DNA from: Candidatus Villigracilis adiacens
Lineage (GTDB): Bacteria; Chloroflexota; Anaerolineae; Anaerolineales; Villigracilaceae
Direction: 5' to 3'
Length of the DNA stretch: 64,000 bases
Assembly (NCBI GenBank): GCA_016703605.1
Contig: JADJBU010000010.1
Coordinates: 1-64,000, forward strand
Positions 34,955-42,880 of the stretch are shown piece by piece (position 1 is the stretch's first letter; each line of letters begins with the position of its first letter). A program made the position numbers and the translations under genes. Under the pieces are notes generated by a model. The model searched no databases, was not told the DNA's origin, and saw only the letters and a program-made list of their open reading frames with translations.

Positions 34955-34990
34955 AATCAAAAACACTGGGACATTCACCCCAGTGTTCTC
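34955..34990 (-). terminator. Module-end terminator, copy 1 (after vapC)
   Basis: 9-bp stem aacactggg (34962-34970) with cccagtgtt (34979-34987). On the minus strand it is followed by TTTGATTT. The conserved repeat extends into the vapC stop codon (agtaacgagagaacactggg on the minus strand). Confidence 0.8.
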
Positions 34991-34993
34991 TCG

Positions 34994-35416
34994 TTACTCT
35001 ATCCCTTTGACCCATTTCACTTTGAAAGGTTTCAGCGAATTGACCAGTTTCGTATCCGCTGTCCATAGATCGATCTCCATCCATTCTGCCAAGGCAAGGT
35101 AGTGGGCGTCATACGTGGCAGGGAGGTTGTACCGCATGGCAATTTCCTTGGCACGTGGATGCAAATCAGAAACAGTGACCAGTTCAATAGGTAGAGCGAG
35201 AGCTGCTCTTAATGTCGTTTCAACAGCCTCGGGCGGGTAAATTCCTGCCTTGTAATATCGATACAGTCCATTGGTTACTTCGTAATATAACAAGGACGGT
35301 GCAACAATTTTTATTTCATCTGCCATCCAACTTTCCCAAAGGTTGGTGGCGGCATCTGAAGTGACAATTCTTATGACAACACTGGCATCAATGCAAAGCG
35401 CTGAGGAGTTGCTCAT
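34994..35416 (-). CDS. vapC: PIN-domain toxin, VapC family
   Basis: 140 residues; ribonuclease toxin of a type II toxin-antitoxin pair. PIN acidic residues are in CIDASVVIRI (Asp9), LLYYEVTNGLYRYY (Glu46 region), TYDAHYLALAEWMEIDLWTAD (two aspartates). GGAGGAAAGAG before ATG 35416 is a strong ribosome site lying inside the antitoxin gene, with which it overlaps by 29 bases. VapC toxins usually cleave tRNA or rRNA; the target here is unknown. Confidence 0.92.
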   Translation of the reverse strand: MSNSSALCIDASVVIRIVTSDAATNLWESWMADEIKIVAPSLLYYEVTNGLYRYYKAGIYPPEAVETTLRAALALPIELVTVSDLHPRAKEIAMRYNLPATYDAHYLALAEWMEIDLWTADTKLVNSLKPFKVKWVKGIE

Positions 35417-35687
35417 CTCTTTCCTCCCTGCCCAAACGTATCATTTCTGCTGGATTTGGCAATACATGGTCCTTCAATGCTGCACGGACTGTCTTGCGGG
35501 ACTCTTCCAGTAATCTCCGCCAATCTGTTTGACTTTTTGCCGCAACTAATTGGTCGTATGCCTTCTTGGAAAGGACAACGACTTCTGCTTTGCCGCCGCG
35601 TTCTACAATGACGGGGGCAATCTTGGCTTGTTTCATCACATCCCCAAAGTTGATTCGGGCTTTTGTGGCACTGATTGTCTTGAGCAT
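35388..35687 (-). CDS. Phd/YefM family antitoxin
   Basis: 99 residues from ATG 35687. The DNA-binding N-terminal domain (TISATKARINFGDVMKQAKI, APVIVERGGKAEVVVLSKKA) is the Phd/YefM fold. The C-terminal half (about 55-99), ending REERDEQLLSALH, should wrap the toxin. It precedes and overlaps vapC. A perfect 32-bp palindrome just upstream is a natural binding site for autorepression by the antitoxin or the complex. Confidence 0.9.
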   Translation of the reverse strand: MLKTISATKARINFGDVMKQAKIAPVIVERGGKAEVVVLSKKAYDQLVAAKSQTDWRRLLEESRKTVRAALKDHVLPNPAEMIRLGREERDEQLLSALH

Positions 35688-35694
35688 GGTTGCC

Positions 35695-35754
35695 TTTCGA
35701 TTGATTAATCGATTAATCAATCGAAAATATACTCTCAGGCTGGACATTTGTCAA
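35695..35754 (-). promoter_or_regulatory. Promoter and palindromic operator of the phd-vapC module
   Basis: On the minus strand, TTGACA (35749-35754), 17-base spacer, TATATT (35726-35731). Immediately downstream is a perfect 32-bp palindrome (35695-35726) made of alternating attgattaatcgattaatca units. It overlaps the -10 by one base, so repressor binding would block transcription. Confidence 0.82.
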
Positions 35755-35763
35755 TTCCACCTC

Positions 35764-35800
35764 AAATCAAAACACTGGGACATTCATCCCAGTGTTCTCG
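35764..35800 (-). terminator. Module-end terminator, copy 2 (after hicA)
   Basis: Same hairpin: aacactggg (35771-35779) with cccagtgtt (35788-35796), followed on the minus strand by TTGATTTGAGG. It ends 8 bases before the original hicA stop position (35809). Confidence 0.8.
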
Positions 35801-35825
35801 CGTTACTTCTATAAGTCTTTTGGCG

Positions 35826-36020
35826 TTAATCCAGTGACTTTGGCAACCCGCGCCAGCATTTTGGGCCGATTTCGTCGTTATCATGAAAGGCAAAAACGAC
35901 ATCCGCCCAGCCAGCGCGTTCCAGTATCTTATGCGAACCCGTCTGTCGTTTGACCCGCCAGCCGATCTTTTCCAATGCCGCGAGCAGACGTTTCGCTTTG
36001 ACGCTTTTCCAGTCGCTCAT
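35826..36020 (-). pseudogene. hicA: HicA mRNA-interferase toxin with C-terminal frameshift
   Basis: The reading frame gives 64 residues, MSDWKSVKAKRLLAALEKIG then WRVKRQTGSHKIL with the catalytic histidine in GSHKIL, and then a nonsense end (CWRGLPKSLD). In the neighbouring frame the same bases read MLARVAKVTGLTPKDL and stop at 35809, the normal HicA C-terminus. A one-base loss in the run aaaa near 35865-35868 therefore truncates the toxin. The double-stranded-RNA-binding-like core is kept, so activity is uncertain. Sequencing error is an alternative. It overlaps hicB by 4 bases. Confidence 0.75.
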
Positions 36021-36220
36021 GCCAATGAGAAGGAGAACATCAATGCAGGGATGGCTTCCCCATTATCCAAACGATCTGCGACCACGCGCAATGCCAAAGC
36101 CTGAGCATGAGCCATCGCATCGTCAGCGTCTTTCCCATACACCATCACGCCTGGCAATTCCTTGACTTCAGCCAGCCAGCGACCATCTTCTTCCTGTTCA
36201 TATTCAACGGTAAAATTCAT
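36017..36220 (-). CDS. hicB: HicB family antitoxin (short form)
   Basis: 67 residues, MNFTVEYEQEEDGRWLAEVK then ELPGVMVYGKDADDAMAHAQ, the partial RNase-H fold of HicB. The short form lacks an added DNA-binding domain. It precedes hicA with a 4-base overlap. No clear operator is seen; TAAAAT upstream could be a -10. Function: neutralises HicA. Confidence 0.88.
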   Translation of the reverse strand: MNFTVEYEQEEDGRWLAEVKELPGVMVYGKDADDAMAHAQALALRVVADRLDNGEAIPALMFSFSLA

Positions 36221-36268
36221 TTCGACCTGCCTTTCATACCCTTATTTTACCTGTTTTCAGAACTCATA

Positions 36269-36305
36269 AATCAAAAACACTGGGACATTCATCCCAGTGT
36301 TCTCT
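36269..36305 (-). terminator. Module-end terminator, copy 3
   Basis: aacactggg (36276-36284) with cccagtgtt (36293-36301). It lies about 50 bases upstream of hicB, with no complete gene ending at it; the space to 36470 holds two GC-rich palindromes (ctcccctaaaggggag at 36356-36371 and cttccctttagggaag at 36441-36456). Confidence 0.7.
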
Positions 36306-36474
36306 CGTTTTGCCATATCGCATTGTTATCGCCTTACAAACAAACCCCTCTCCCGTCTCCCCTAAAGGGGAGAAGCTAAAACCACCATAACCGAGAATTT
36401 ATCTTGGACACGAAACCTATTCCGCAAGCGGACTAGCCCCCTTCCCTTTAGGGAAGGGCGGGGGGATAGGTCGC

Positions 36475-36492
36475 CATCCCAGTGTTTTCTCG
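36475..36492 (-). repeat. Half copy of the module-end hairpin
   Basis: catcccagtgttttctcg, the right arm and flank only. It abuts the TAA of the 53-residue gene; the left arm is replaced by a 'cggggggataggtcgc' element. Confidence 0.6.
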
Positions 36493-36654
36493 TTACTCCG
36501 AAACTCCATTGAGTAATTTCGCTATCTTCTCCGCCCGCTCTCTCGCATCATCCCAATCATCATAATTTGAACAGACACAAACTTCACGCTTTTCCGTCTG
36601 GTCAATGACCACAAATGTACTTCCATCAAACTGGCTGACAACATATCTCTGCAT
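36493..36654 (-). CDS. Small protein of 53 residues downstream of the DpnI-like gene
   Basis: MQRYVVSQFDGSTFVVIDQT, then CVCSNYDDWDDARERAEKIA and KLLNGVSE. Starts 3 bases after the restriction gene stop. Acidic and probably compact alpha/beta. It does not resemble DpnD/PcfM. Real because of tight spacing and regular codon use, but function unknown. Confidence 0.6.
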   Translation of the reverse strand: MQRYVVSQFDGSTFVVIDQTEKREVCVCSNYDDWDDARERAEKIAKLLNGVSE

Positions 36655-36657
36655 GAC

Positions 36658-37437
36658 TTATCTCCCTTTGAGTCTCATCCGATATTGACCGCGCCCAACA
36701 AAATCAAGAACCCCTTTATCCCGCAAAAACTGCAACTGCTGACGAATCTTCGCCTTTACATTGTTATTCGATGGATGTTTGGCTTGCACCACTTCTTCAA
36801 ACCCATAGACATCCTCCAGCGAAAACTCAGCCTGCTTGATTTTCTCCACGCACATCAACACATCCAACAACCAGCCTTTTGACTCGACGTTCCCTGCGGC
36901 TTTGACAAAATCGGTTTTGCTCCACTTTTCGAGCACCTCATCTTTGTTCTTGCGGACTCCGTTTTGGACGAAGAAGATTTTCCCAATTTCAGGGATATTG
37001 CTCACATCGATATTACAACCAATCCAACCTGCCCGTCTTGCTGTGGGAGAAAGTGCTTTTCTCTTTTCAATAATCGACGGAACGAAGAAGTATTTTGGGA
37101 TGGTTAGGAAGTTTCTGATTTCAAAAGTGGATTTGTCATAAGTCAAAAAGAAAAAGTTGGGATTGTTATCTGATTTCAGCCGCTCAATCATCGTGGAATA
37201 TGCCCCATCTACAATCTTCTTTCCCATTTCCCCATTCTTAGACTTCAGTTCGTATTCTTCTGCACACTTTTTACAGTAAAAATCTGCAACTGGTGAATTA
37301 TTTTCAAAGGGATTTAGCGAACTTCCACAATTGGGGCAAAAAACCGATTTATTTACCCAACCTTCCGTCATCACACGAATCTTCTGTGCCTGACTTTTGT
37401 ATTCGCTTGCGGAGAACTTTGAAAGTATCAATTCCAT
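36658..37437 (-). CDS. DpnI-type methyl-directed restriction endonuclease
   Basis: 259 residues, closely matching DpnI (254) over its full length, for example PVADFYCKKCAEEYELKSK, DNNPNFFFLTYDKSTFE, LSPTARRAGWIGCNIDVS and IRQQLQFLRDKGVLDFVGRG. The PD-(D/E)XK residues are Asp52, Glu63 and Lys65. The zinc site is Cys34, Cys37, Cys55, Cys58. The C-terminal 70 residues are the winged-helix reader of methylated DNA. DpnI cuts GATC only when adenine is methylated, so it needs no partner methylase. GGGAG lies 6 bases before ATG 37437. The block is visibly AT-richer than its surroundings, a sign of transfer. Confidence 0.95.
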   Translation of the reverse strand: MELILSKFSASEYKSQAQKIRVMTEGWVNKSVFCPNCGSSLNPFENNSPVADFYCKKCAEEYELKSKNGEMGKKIVDGAYSTMIERLKSDNNPNFFFLTYDKSTFEIRNFLTIPKYFFVPSIIEKRKALSPTARRAGWIGCNIDVSNIPEIGKIFFVQNGVRKNKDEVLEKWSKTDFVKAAGNVESKGWLLDVLMCVEKIKQAEFSLEDVYGFEEVVQAKHPSNNNVKAKIRQQLQFLRDKGVLDFVGRGQYRMRLKGR

Positions 37438-37452
37438 GAAAATCTCCCTTAT

Positions 37453-37683
37453 TCAGCCATCCATGTCGTCAGGTAATTCTATCCAATCTGGCATTCCATT
37501 TGGAAGCACAGCAAGACCAATAACATCAGAAACTGACAATATCTTTTCCAGCCAATTGGAATACCCAGCAGTTTTCCAAGAATAAACTGTACCATCATTG
37601 CTTTCGGCGAACTGTTCTGCGCTCACAATATCTTCAAGTTGAAAGAACTCAAATTCCAAAGCACCATCAAGAGAGATTTTCAT
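37453..37683 (-). CDS. Small acidic protein, unknown, in the DpnI operon
   Basis: 76 residues: MKISLDGALEFEFFQLEDIV, then SWKTAGYSNWLEKILSVSDV and MPDWIELPDDMDG. Very acidic. Overlaps the preceding small gene by 17 bases and ends 15 bases before the restriction gene, so the three are one transcript. No family recognised; an immunity or control role would be speculation. Confidence 0.65.
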   Translation of the reverse strand: MKISLDGALEFEFFQLEDIVSAEQFAESNDGTVYSWKTAGYSNWLEKILSVSDVIGLAVLPNGMPDWIELPDDMDG

Positions 37684-37903
37684 AAATCGCCTTCCATCGT
37701 TCTAAAGGAGACAGATACTTTTGTCCCAAAACTCGGACATCACGCCAACAATCATCACACAATTCGAGTAAATCTGTCGAGCCTTCTTCCCAACAAACCT
37801 TTTTACGGCAGCGTTCACACTCCCAAAGTTCACCTTTGCAAGAAGTGTGATTCTTGCTTTCACAACCGACAATCCTATTTTCATTCCACTTCGTCTTTGC
37901 CAT
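37667..37903 (-). CDS. Small Cys-rich protein, unknown, first gene of the DpnI operon
   Basis: 78 residues with zinc-finger-like cysteine spacing: GCESKNHTSC, ECERCRKKVCWEE and ELCDDCWRDV. The ATG at 37903 is followed by regular AT-rich codon use like that of the restriction gene. Presumably first in the operon, 45 bases downstream of the AAA_14 gene stop. Zinc binding is inferred. Confidence 0.65.
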   Translation of the reverse strand: MAKTKWNENRIVGCESKNHTSCKGELWECERCRKKVCWEEGSTDLLELCDDCWRDVRVLGQKYLSPLERWKAIYENLS

Positions 37904-37948
37904 AAATCAAAAACCTTCGTGTACTTCGTGCCCTTTGTGTTTAAAGCA

Positions 37949-39109
37949 CTACCCACCAAGCCCCAACTCCTTCAAATTCTCCCCGCCCAAACTGGCGAAA
38001 GGCAAAGCAGTCACCTTATCAGCAATGGGATAGGAACGCTCCCCAGGGTAGATTACAAACAAATGATTCAACTGCAAATCATCCAGCGCGATCTGCATGG
38101 ATGGTGTCAGGCGGGGCGCATCCACACGCTTGCACTCCAATCCCACGCGGCGTCCATCCTTGACCAACAGCAGGTCAAGTTCTGCGCCGTTGTGCGTTGC
38201 CCAAAAATACATTTCATCAGGAACAATGGCTTTTATTGCTTCTTCAATTACATATCCTTCCCACGATGCACCGCTTTTCGGATGGGTTTGCAGATCATGG
38301 TGTGTGCGAATGCCTAACAGCGCATGTAAAAGTCCGCTATCTCGGAAGTAAATCTTGGGCGACTTCACCTGACGCTTCTTCAAGTTCGAATGCCAGGGCT
38401 GTAGAATACGCACCATAAAAACATCTTGAAGCAGGTCAAGATAGCGGCGGACTGTTGGCTCGCTCACGCCCATGGAGCGGGCAGGCTCGGCAGCATTCCA
38501 AATTTGTCCATGATAATGGGCAAGCATTGTCCAAAACCGCAACAGGTTGCCAGCAGGGATTTGTACCCCCCAACGCGGCAGGTCACGTTCGAGAAAAGTT
38601 TGCGCAAAATTCTTCCGCCATATAAAACTATCCATCTCGTTATTTGCCAGATACGAAAGCGGGAAACCGCCGCGCAGCCAATGTTCCTGCATCGCGTCCA
38701 CGCCCACTTCCGCAAGGCTAAACCCGCTGATCGAAATAGTTTCCATGCGACCCGCAAGAGACTCGGACGATGAGCGAATCAACTCTGGAGAGGCGCTGCC
38801 CAAAATCAAAAAACGCGCAGGAAGACCATCGCGGTCAGCCAGCACGCGCAAAATGGGAAACAGATCGGGGCGGCGTTGGATTTCATCAATGACCACCAAA
38901 TCGCGCAAATCCTGCAAGGCGGTCATGGGCTGTTCCAGCCGCGCCAGACTGACGGGGTCTTCCAAGTCAAAATAATTGACAGAATCAGGGAGCACGAACT
39001 GACGAGCCAGGGTGGTTTTTCCGCTTTGGCGCGGTCCAACCAGCGCAACGATCCTACTCCGCCCTAAAGCCGTATTTATTTTAGAAAGTAGAGAACTTCT
39101 TTCAATCAT
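37949..39109 (-). CDS. AAA_14 ATPase with DUF4143 domain
   Basis: 386 residues. Walker A is ALVGPRQSGKTTLARQFVL (about 22-40), Walker B LVVIDEIQRRPDLFPILR, sensor FLILGSASPELI. The C-terminal DUF4143 domain has RRYLDLLQDVFMVRILQPW, KIYFRDSGLLHALLG and the nuclease-fold-like GAELDLLLVKDGRRVGLECK. These proteins are very common and mobile in bacteria; some are linked to toxin or partition functions, but no activity is established. GC content is higher than in the DpnI operon next to it, so the two probably arrived separately. Confidence 0.9.
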   Translation of the reverse strand: MIERSSLLSKINTALGRSRIVALVGPRQSGKTTLARQFVLPDSVNYFDLEDPVSLARLEQPMTALQDLRDLVVIDEIQRRPDLFPILRVLADRDGLPARFLILGSASPELIRSSSESLAGRMETISISGFSLAEVGVDAMQEHWLRGGFPLSYLANNEMDSFIWRKNFAQTFLERDLPRWGVQIPAGNLLRFWTMLAHYHGQIWNAAEPARSMGVSEPTVRRYLDLLQDVFMVRILQPWHSNLKKRQVKSPKIYFRDSGLLHALLGIRTHHDLQTHPKSGASWEGYVIEEAIKAIVPDEMYFWATHNGAELDLLLVKDGRRVGLECKRVDAPRLTPSMQIALDDLQLNHLFVIYPGERSYPIADKVTALPFASLGGENLKELGLGG

Positions 39110-39222
39110 GCCTACATAGTATCATGAAAATCGAAAGTTAGATGTTCGAATTTCATGGTACTACACACCAAACCCCAACTCCTTCCCCGTCTGGCGACGG
39201 GACAGGCAAATTCTCCTCTTCG

Positions 39223-40932
39223 CTAAAACCCTAATTCTCTACTTATCTCCTCACTACTCCTCTTGCCCTTCCCCCCGCTCATCTCCTTCCAAAACGCCTC
39301 ATCATAGCGGCGTGACCGCACAGGCAGCGGCATCGGCACACCCCAACCGAGCAGCAGCACCTCTTCCTTCGGCTGCAAACGCGCCAGCATCCCGCGCAGC
39401 GATTCGCGCCCCGAAAGCCCCGGAAAGCACCGCCTGAATATCCAGGTCATCGCCCAGCCAGCCGCTGATGCGCGTGCCCAACTGACTCATCACCTCATCA
39501 TAGATCTGCGACGGACGCTGGTCCACGATCAACAGCGTCACATAATATTTGCGCAGCTCGCGCGCGATGGTCGCAAAGGTCGTCTGCGCCGCCATCTCGC
39601 GGTTGAGCAGTTTATGCGCCTCCTCCACCACAATGATCAACGGCTTCGGCTCCGCTTTGCCGTGCGTGCGGAACTCATTCGTCTTCTTCTCCCACGCCGC
39701 GCGGATTTTTCTTGTGAGCAAATTGGAAACCAATAAATAATCCAGGTCACTCTCATGCTCGCCGAACGACAGCACCACATGCTTGCCCGCCTCCAACGAC
39801 TGGATGATCTGCGCCACCGAGTCCGCTGCAGGGTTGTCCACGATATAGGGTTGGCTGAACAGCCGTCGCAGTTTGTCATGAAGCGCTTCCGCCGCCATCA
39901 CATTCACACCGTTCTCCAGCGCCCACTTCGCCACGCTCCTCCGCAGGCTTTTCTTTCGTCTTTCCTCTTTCATCTTCGATCATCACCGTATCACGGCTCA
40001 TCGAACGAAACGCCGCAAACCACTTATCCTTGAACGTGCCATACAACGCATTCAAAATCGTCGGCGTGGTCTCGCGCAGATTCAACTCGCGTGAAAGCGT
40101 TTCAATATCAGATGTGGAAATGTCTCCCGTTGAGATTTCCAAATTAAAGTCAACTTGATTGCCTCTGATGGTGCTTCCTGCTCCCAAGCCGACGCATCGG
40201 ACTCCGCCCTTGAACAGGGTCTTCAATCCCTTCACGGCTTTTTTCGTGTCTGACGCCACATCGTCAAACCCATACTCGTTGTGCATGTCCAGCACCAGCA
40301 CCGCCGCCTGATTGTGCTTCATCAACCCCGCCAGCACCAAGCGCGTCAGGAACGACTTGCCCGTGCCCGTCGCCCCGAACACCCCCGACGAGCGCTGCAC
40401 GAACTTATCCAAGTCAATGCACACGGGATGATTCTGCTCACGCGTATACCCGATGACAAAATTGCTTTCCTTGTTCGGGTCACCGAAGATCTCGGCAATA
40501 TCGCCTTCATTCGCCAGCGACACCACCGCATGGTGCGGCGGCACATTCTTGACGGGCAAAATGCGCGGCGCATCTTTCAAGCCCGCGTCAATTTTTCCCT
40601 GCCAATCCTTATACTCAGGCGTGCCTTCATCAGGACCGACCTCCAGCATCAGATTCGGCAGCACCTCAAGGTTCGCATACAACGTCTGTCCATGCAGCGC
40701 CTTGGCGATATGCGCAGGGAAGCGCACCTCCGTCTGCTCATCCGCAAAGCGCGGGTCCGTTGCACCGAGGTTGATGTCCGTCACGATGCCGTAATAATTC
40801 CAATGTCCGCTCTGGATGACGACAAACGCCCCCTCCTGCATCTCCTGCGGAGAAACAGTGAGCCGCACGCGGAAATTTTCTTTGAGTCCGCCACCGACGA
40901 GATAGCCAATTTGAGTTCGTTGTATTGTTCAT
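39223..40932 (-). pseudogene. herA: HerA-like DNA translocase, broken by frameshifts
   Basis: Hexameric ATPase that works with NurA in DNA-end processing. The coding parts are in three frames: 40932 to about 40910 (MNNTTNS), about 40910 to 39960 (LTVSPQEMQEGAFVVIQSG, Walker A FGATGTGKSFLTRLVLAG), about 39960 to 39420 (NVMAAEALHDKLRRLF, Walker B LIIVVEEAHKLLNREMAAQ, VDQRPSQIYDEVMSQLGTR), and about 39420 to 39223 (LSGRESLRGMLARLQPKEEV, RSRRYDEAFWKEM). Joined, they make an uninterrupted HerA of about 565 residues with all motifs. So at least three one-base changes separate it from a functional gene; true decay or assembly error cannot be told apart here. Confidence 0.8.
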
Positions 40933-40954
40933 AAAAACCTCTTTATCTTCGTCC

Positions 40955-41033
40955 TGCGAGGAGGCCTTTTTGCGAAAGGGGCAGGGGCGAGATGCTTCGG
41001 GCGGAAGAGCATCGCCCTCGCAATGACGGAAAA
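40955..41033. repeat. Dispersed repeat, family C (copy 1)
   Basis: Imperfect palindrome with tgcgaggaggcc at one end and gccctcgcaatgacgg at the other, around gatgcttcgggcggaagagc. The same family occurs at 52270-52315, 54044-54135 and 56665-56750. Confidence 0.7.
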
Positions 41034-41039
41034 CTCTAA

Positions 41040-41540
41040 TTACGAAATATCCGCTAAAGCCCCTAAAACACTCATAAGGGTCGGATAATCATCCCGCAAC
41101 AACGTGATCACTTCCTGCGTCGCGGACTCGATCCAGCGCGTGCCATCCGCGCCTCGTGCCTTGCCCGCCTGCAAAATATGCGCGGCAAGCACTTCGCCCA
41201 CAGGCACATCCTTGCCATTCAAGATATGACGGAAATACCCGAACTTCTCGGTGAACCGTACCATATCCTTATCCTCGCACAAATAGATCACATCCAAACT
41301 CAGCGGCGGACGCGGCGGCAGCAGGTGATGGACCTTGCCATCCTGCTCATACCCCACCGCCAGCACGGACATTTCCACGGGCACAATGCGGCGCTCGCGG
41401 TTGTCCTTCATCACTTCCTCGCTCACGCCGTCGGCGGTCACCAGTTGACGCACCAGCCCGTCATCGTCAATGTGAATATCGTGGATGAGTCCATACACCT
41501 GATACCCATCCCCCAGCGGCGCGCGGACCAAGCGCCCCAA
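41040..41540 (-). CDS. HerA-associated HAS-barrel-like protein
   Basis: About 166 residues (LGRLVRAPLGDGYQVYGLIH, VRQLVTADGVSEEVM, LPPRPPLSLDVIYLCEDKD, FTEKFGYFRHILNGKDVPV). The N-terminal beta barrel resembles HAS domains that sit beside HerA translocases. The apparent start is a TTG overlapping the end of the nurA frame by 74 bases. The nurA frame itself encodes the preceding residues RTQLSVPSFG, which fit the HAS barrel, so a frameshift near 41535 has probably split this N-terminus from the rest. It sits between nurA and herA, same strand. Confidence 0.6.
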   Translation of the reverse strand: MGRLVRAPLGDGYQVYGLIHDIHIDDDGLVRQLVTADGVSEEVMKDNRERRIVPVEMSVLAVGYEQDGKVHHLLPPRPPLSLDVIYLCEDKDMVRFTEKFGYFRHILNGKDVPVGEVLAAHILQAGKARGADGTRWIESATQEVITLLRDDYPTLMSVLGALADIS

Positions 41541-42724
41541 ATGAAGGCACGCTCAACTGTGTTCTTCCCTGCAAATCCTTCGCAGATTGTTTGGGAGATT
41601 TTTCGCCAAGTTGACTGCCTCTTGAAAGAATATCCCTTGAAAGCAATCTGTCAATTTCTTCTTTTTCACGATGGGTCACAATTGCAATTTCGTGAGCACG
41701 ATGAAGCAAATAAGGGAACTGCTGGGAATTGCCCATGATCTTCGATTGCTCCACCAAAACCGAATGCAAAGCATTCAGCATGCCCGGGTTTTCCACAACC
41801 CACAATGGCACATCCACGCGAGCGATCTTGGGATACTTCTTATTGCCAACATTGATATAAAAGAAATGAATGGCAAGTACATCCTTATATTTCTCAGCAG
41901 ATTTCGCTTGCAGTGCAAACACTGCCGAACGCTCGTGTTCGTCAAGAATCTGGCTAAACATCCAATAATCTGTGACGCCCGCCAGCAAGCGGTTTTTTCT
42001 TACGTTCTTTAATTCATCCTGTGGGGTTCCTGCAATTTCAAGTAACTTAACCACCCAGTTTGCCCCAGGCTTATCCACATATCCGCCTGCGATGATTTTC
42101 TTTTTATGCATTTCTTCGAGAGCGTGCAAATAATCATGCAGGCTTTTCTCGAAATCTTTGGCATTTTCGTTATCCACCGAACCCCATAACTCCAATTGTC
42201 CTTCGGTGAGAGCAATGATCGTGCCCGAATATCTTTCAGACATTTCCAGTAATTTTTTACGCTCTGCCACATCCCGCTGTAAGGCTACCTGACTATCACT
42301 GAAATAGGTATCATCGAATTCGTCCAAAACGCGCAATTCGGTATCCGTCTCAACCTCTGGCGTATTTCCAGAACCGATCTGCATGGCGATAGCCCCGACG
42401 TTGATGACATAGTATTGAAGCGGATCATGTCGGTTGGGTACGATCTGCGAACCGTCAGCGGCGATGAGTGTGAGCTTGGATAACAGAGTCAGGCGTGGGG
42501 TAGTGAGAGGCGAGGGCTTCATCCAATGGCACGGCGCAGCGAATATTGGCATCTGCCTGCTTGGCAGAATCCACTTTGGAGCGCAGGAAGTCCAGATCAG
42601 AAGAATGTCTTTCGAGGAGCTCTTGCGCCAATTTCTGCGCGTCCTCTTTCTTCTGTTTTCTTTCCTTAGCGCCTTTACCCACTTCCTTGATCTGTGTGTA
42701 GATTTCCTGATAGTTTATTGGCAT
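41467..42724 (-). pseudogene. nurA: NurA nuclease, frameshifted
   Basis: N-terminal part in one frame from ATG 42724 (MPINYQEIYTQIKEVGKGAK to about LASHYPTPDSVIQ), then a shift near 42478 into the frame carrying the NurA catalytic strand LIAADGSQIVPNRHDPLQYY and the rest (VDVPLWVVENPGMLNAL, FPYLLHRAHEIAIVTHREKE). Joined length is about 370-400 residues, normal for NurA. The aspartate of DGSQ is the metal-binding site. It heads the nurA / HAS / herA operon. The 3' end runs on into the HAS gene without a clear stop. Confidence 0.75.
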
Positions 42725-42830
42725 GGCTAAGCTACCTTAGAACATTTGTGCAATTCTAGCCGTTAATGGGTCAAAATTCAAGTATAGTACCTCCAAAGTT
42801 ACAAAAGAAAGGGACAGTGGGAACTTTTTT

Positions 42831-42859
42831 TGCTTAAGGGCGTCTTTATGGTGCATAAT
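42831..42859 (+). promoter_or_regulatory. Putative promoter of the SIMPL lipoprotein gene
   Basis: TTGCTT (42831-42836), 17-base spacer, CATAAT (42854-42859), about 20 bases before the start region. Confidence 0.5.
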
Positions 42860-42880
42860 CAATGTATAAAGGAGATCAAT

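Noticed and set aside
34955..36305. Integron attC sites
   Set aside because: The module-end hairpins lack the R'/R'' core sites (GTTRRRY / RYYYAAC) in the right places and have T runs like terminators; no integrase is present in the window.
37702..37959. 85-residue minus-strand frame overlapping the Cys-rich small gene
   Set aside because: It begins in a dispersed 'cttcgtgtacttcgtgccctt' repeat and is out of frame with the better-supported 78-residue gene.
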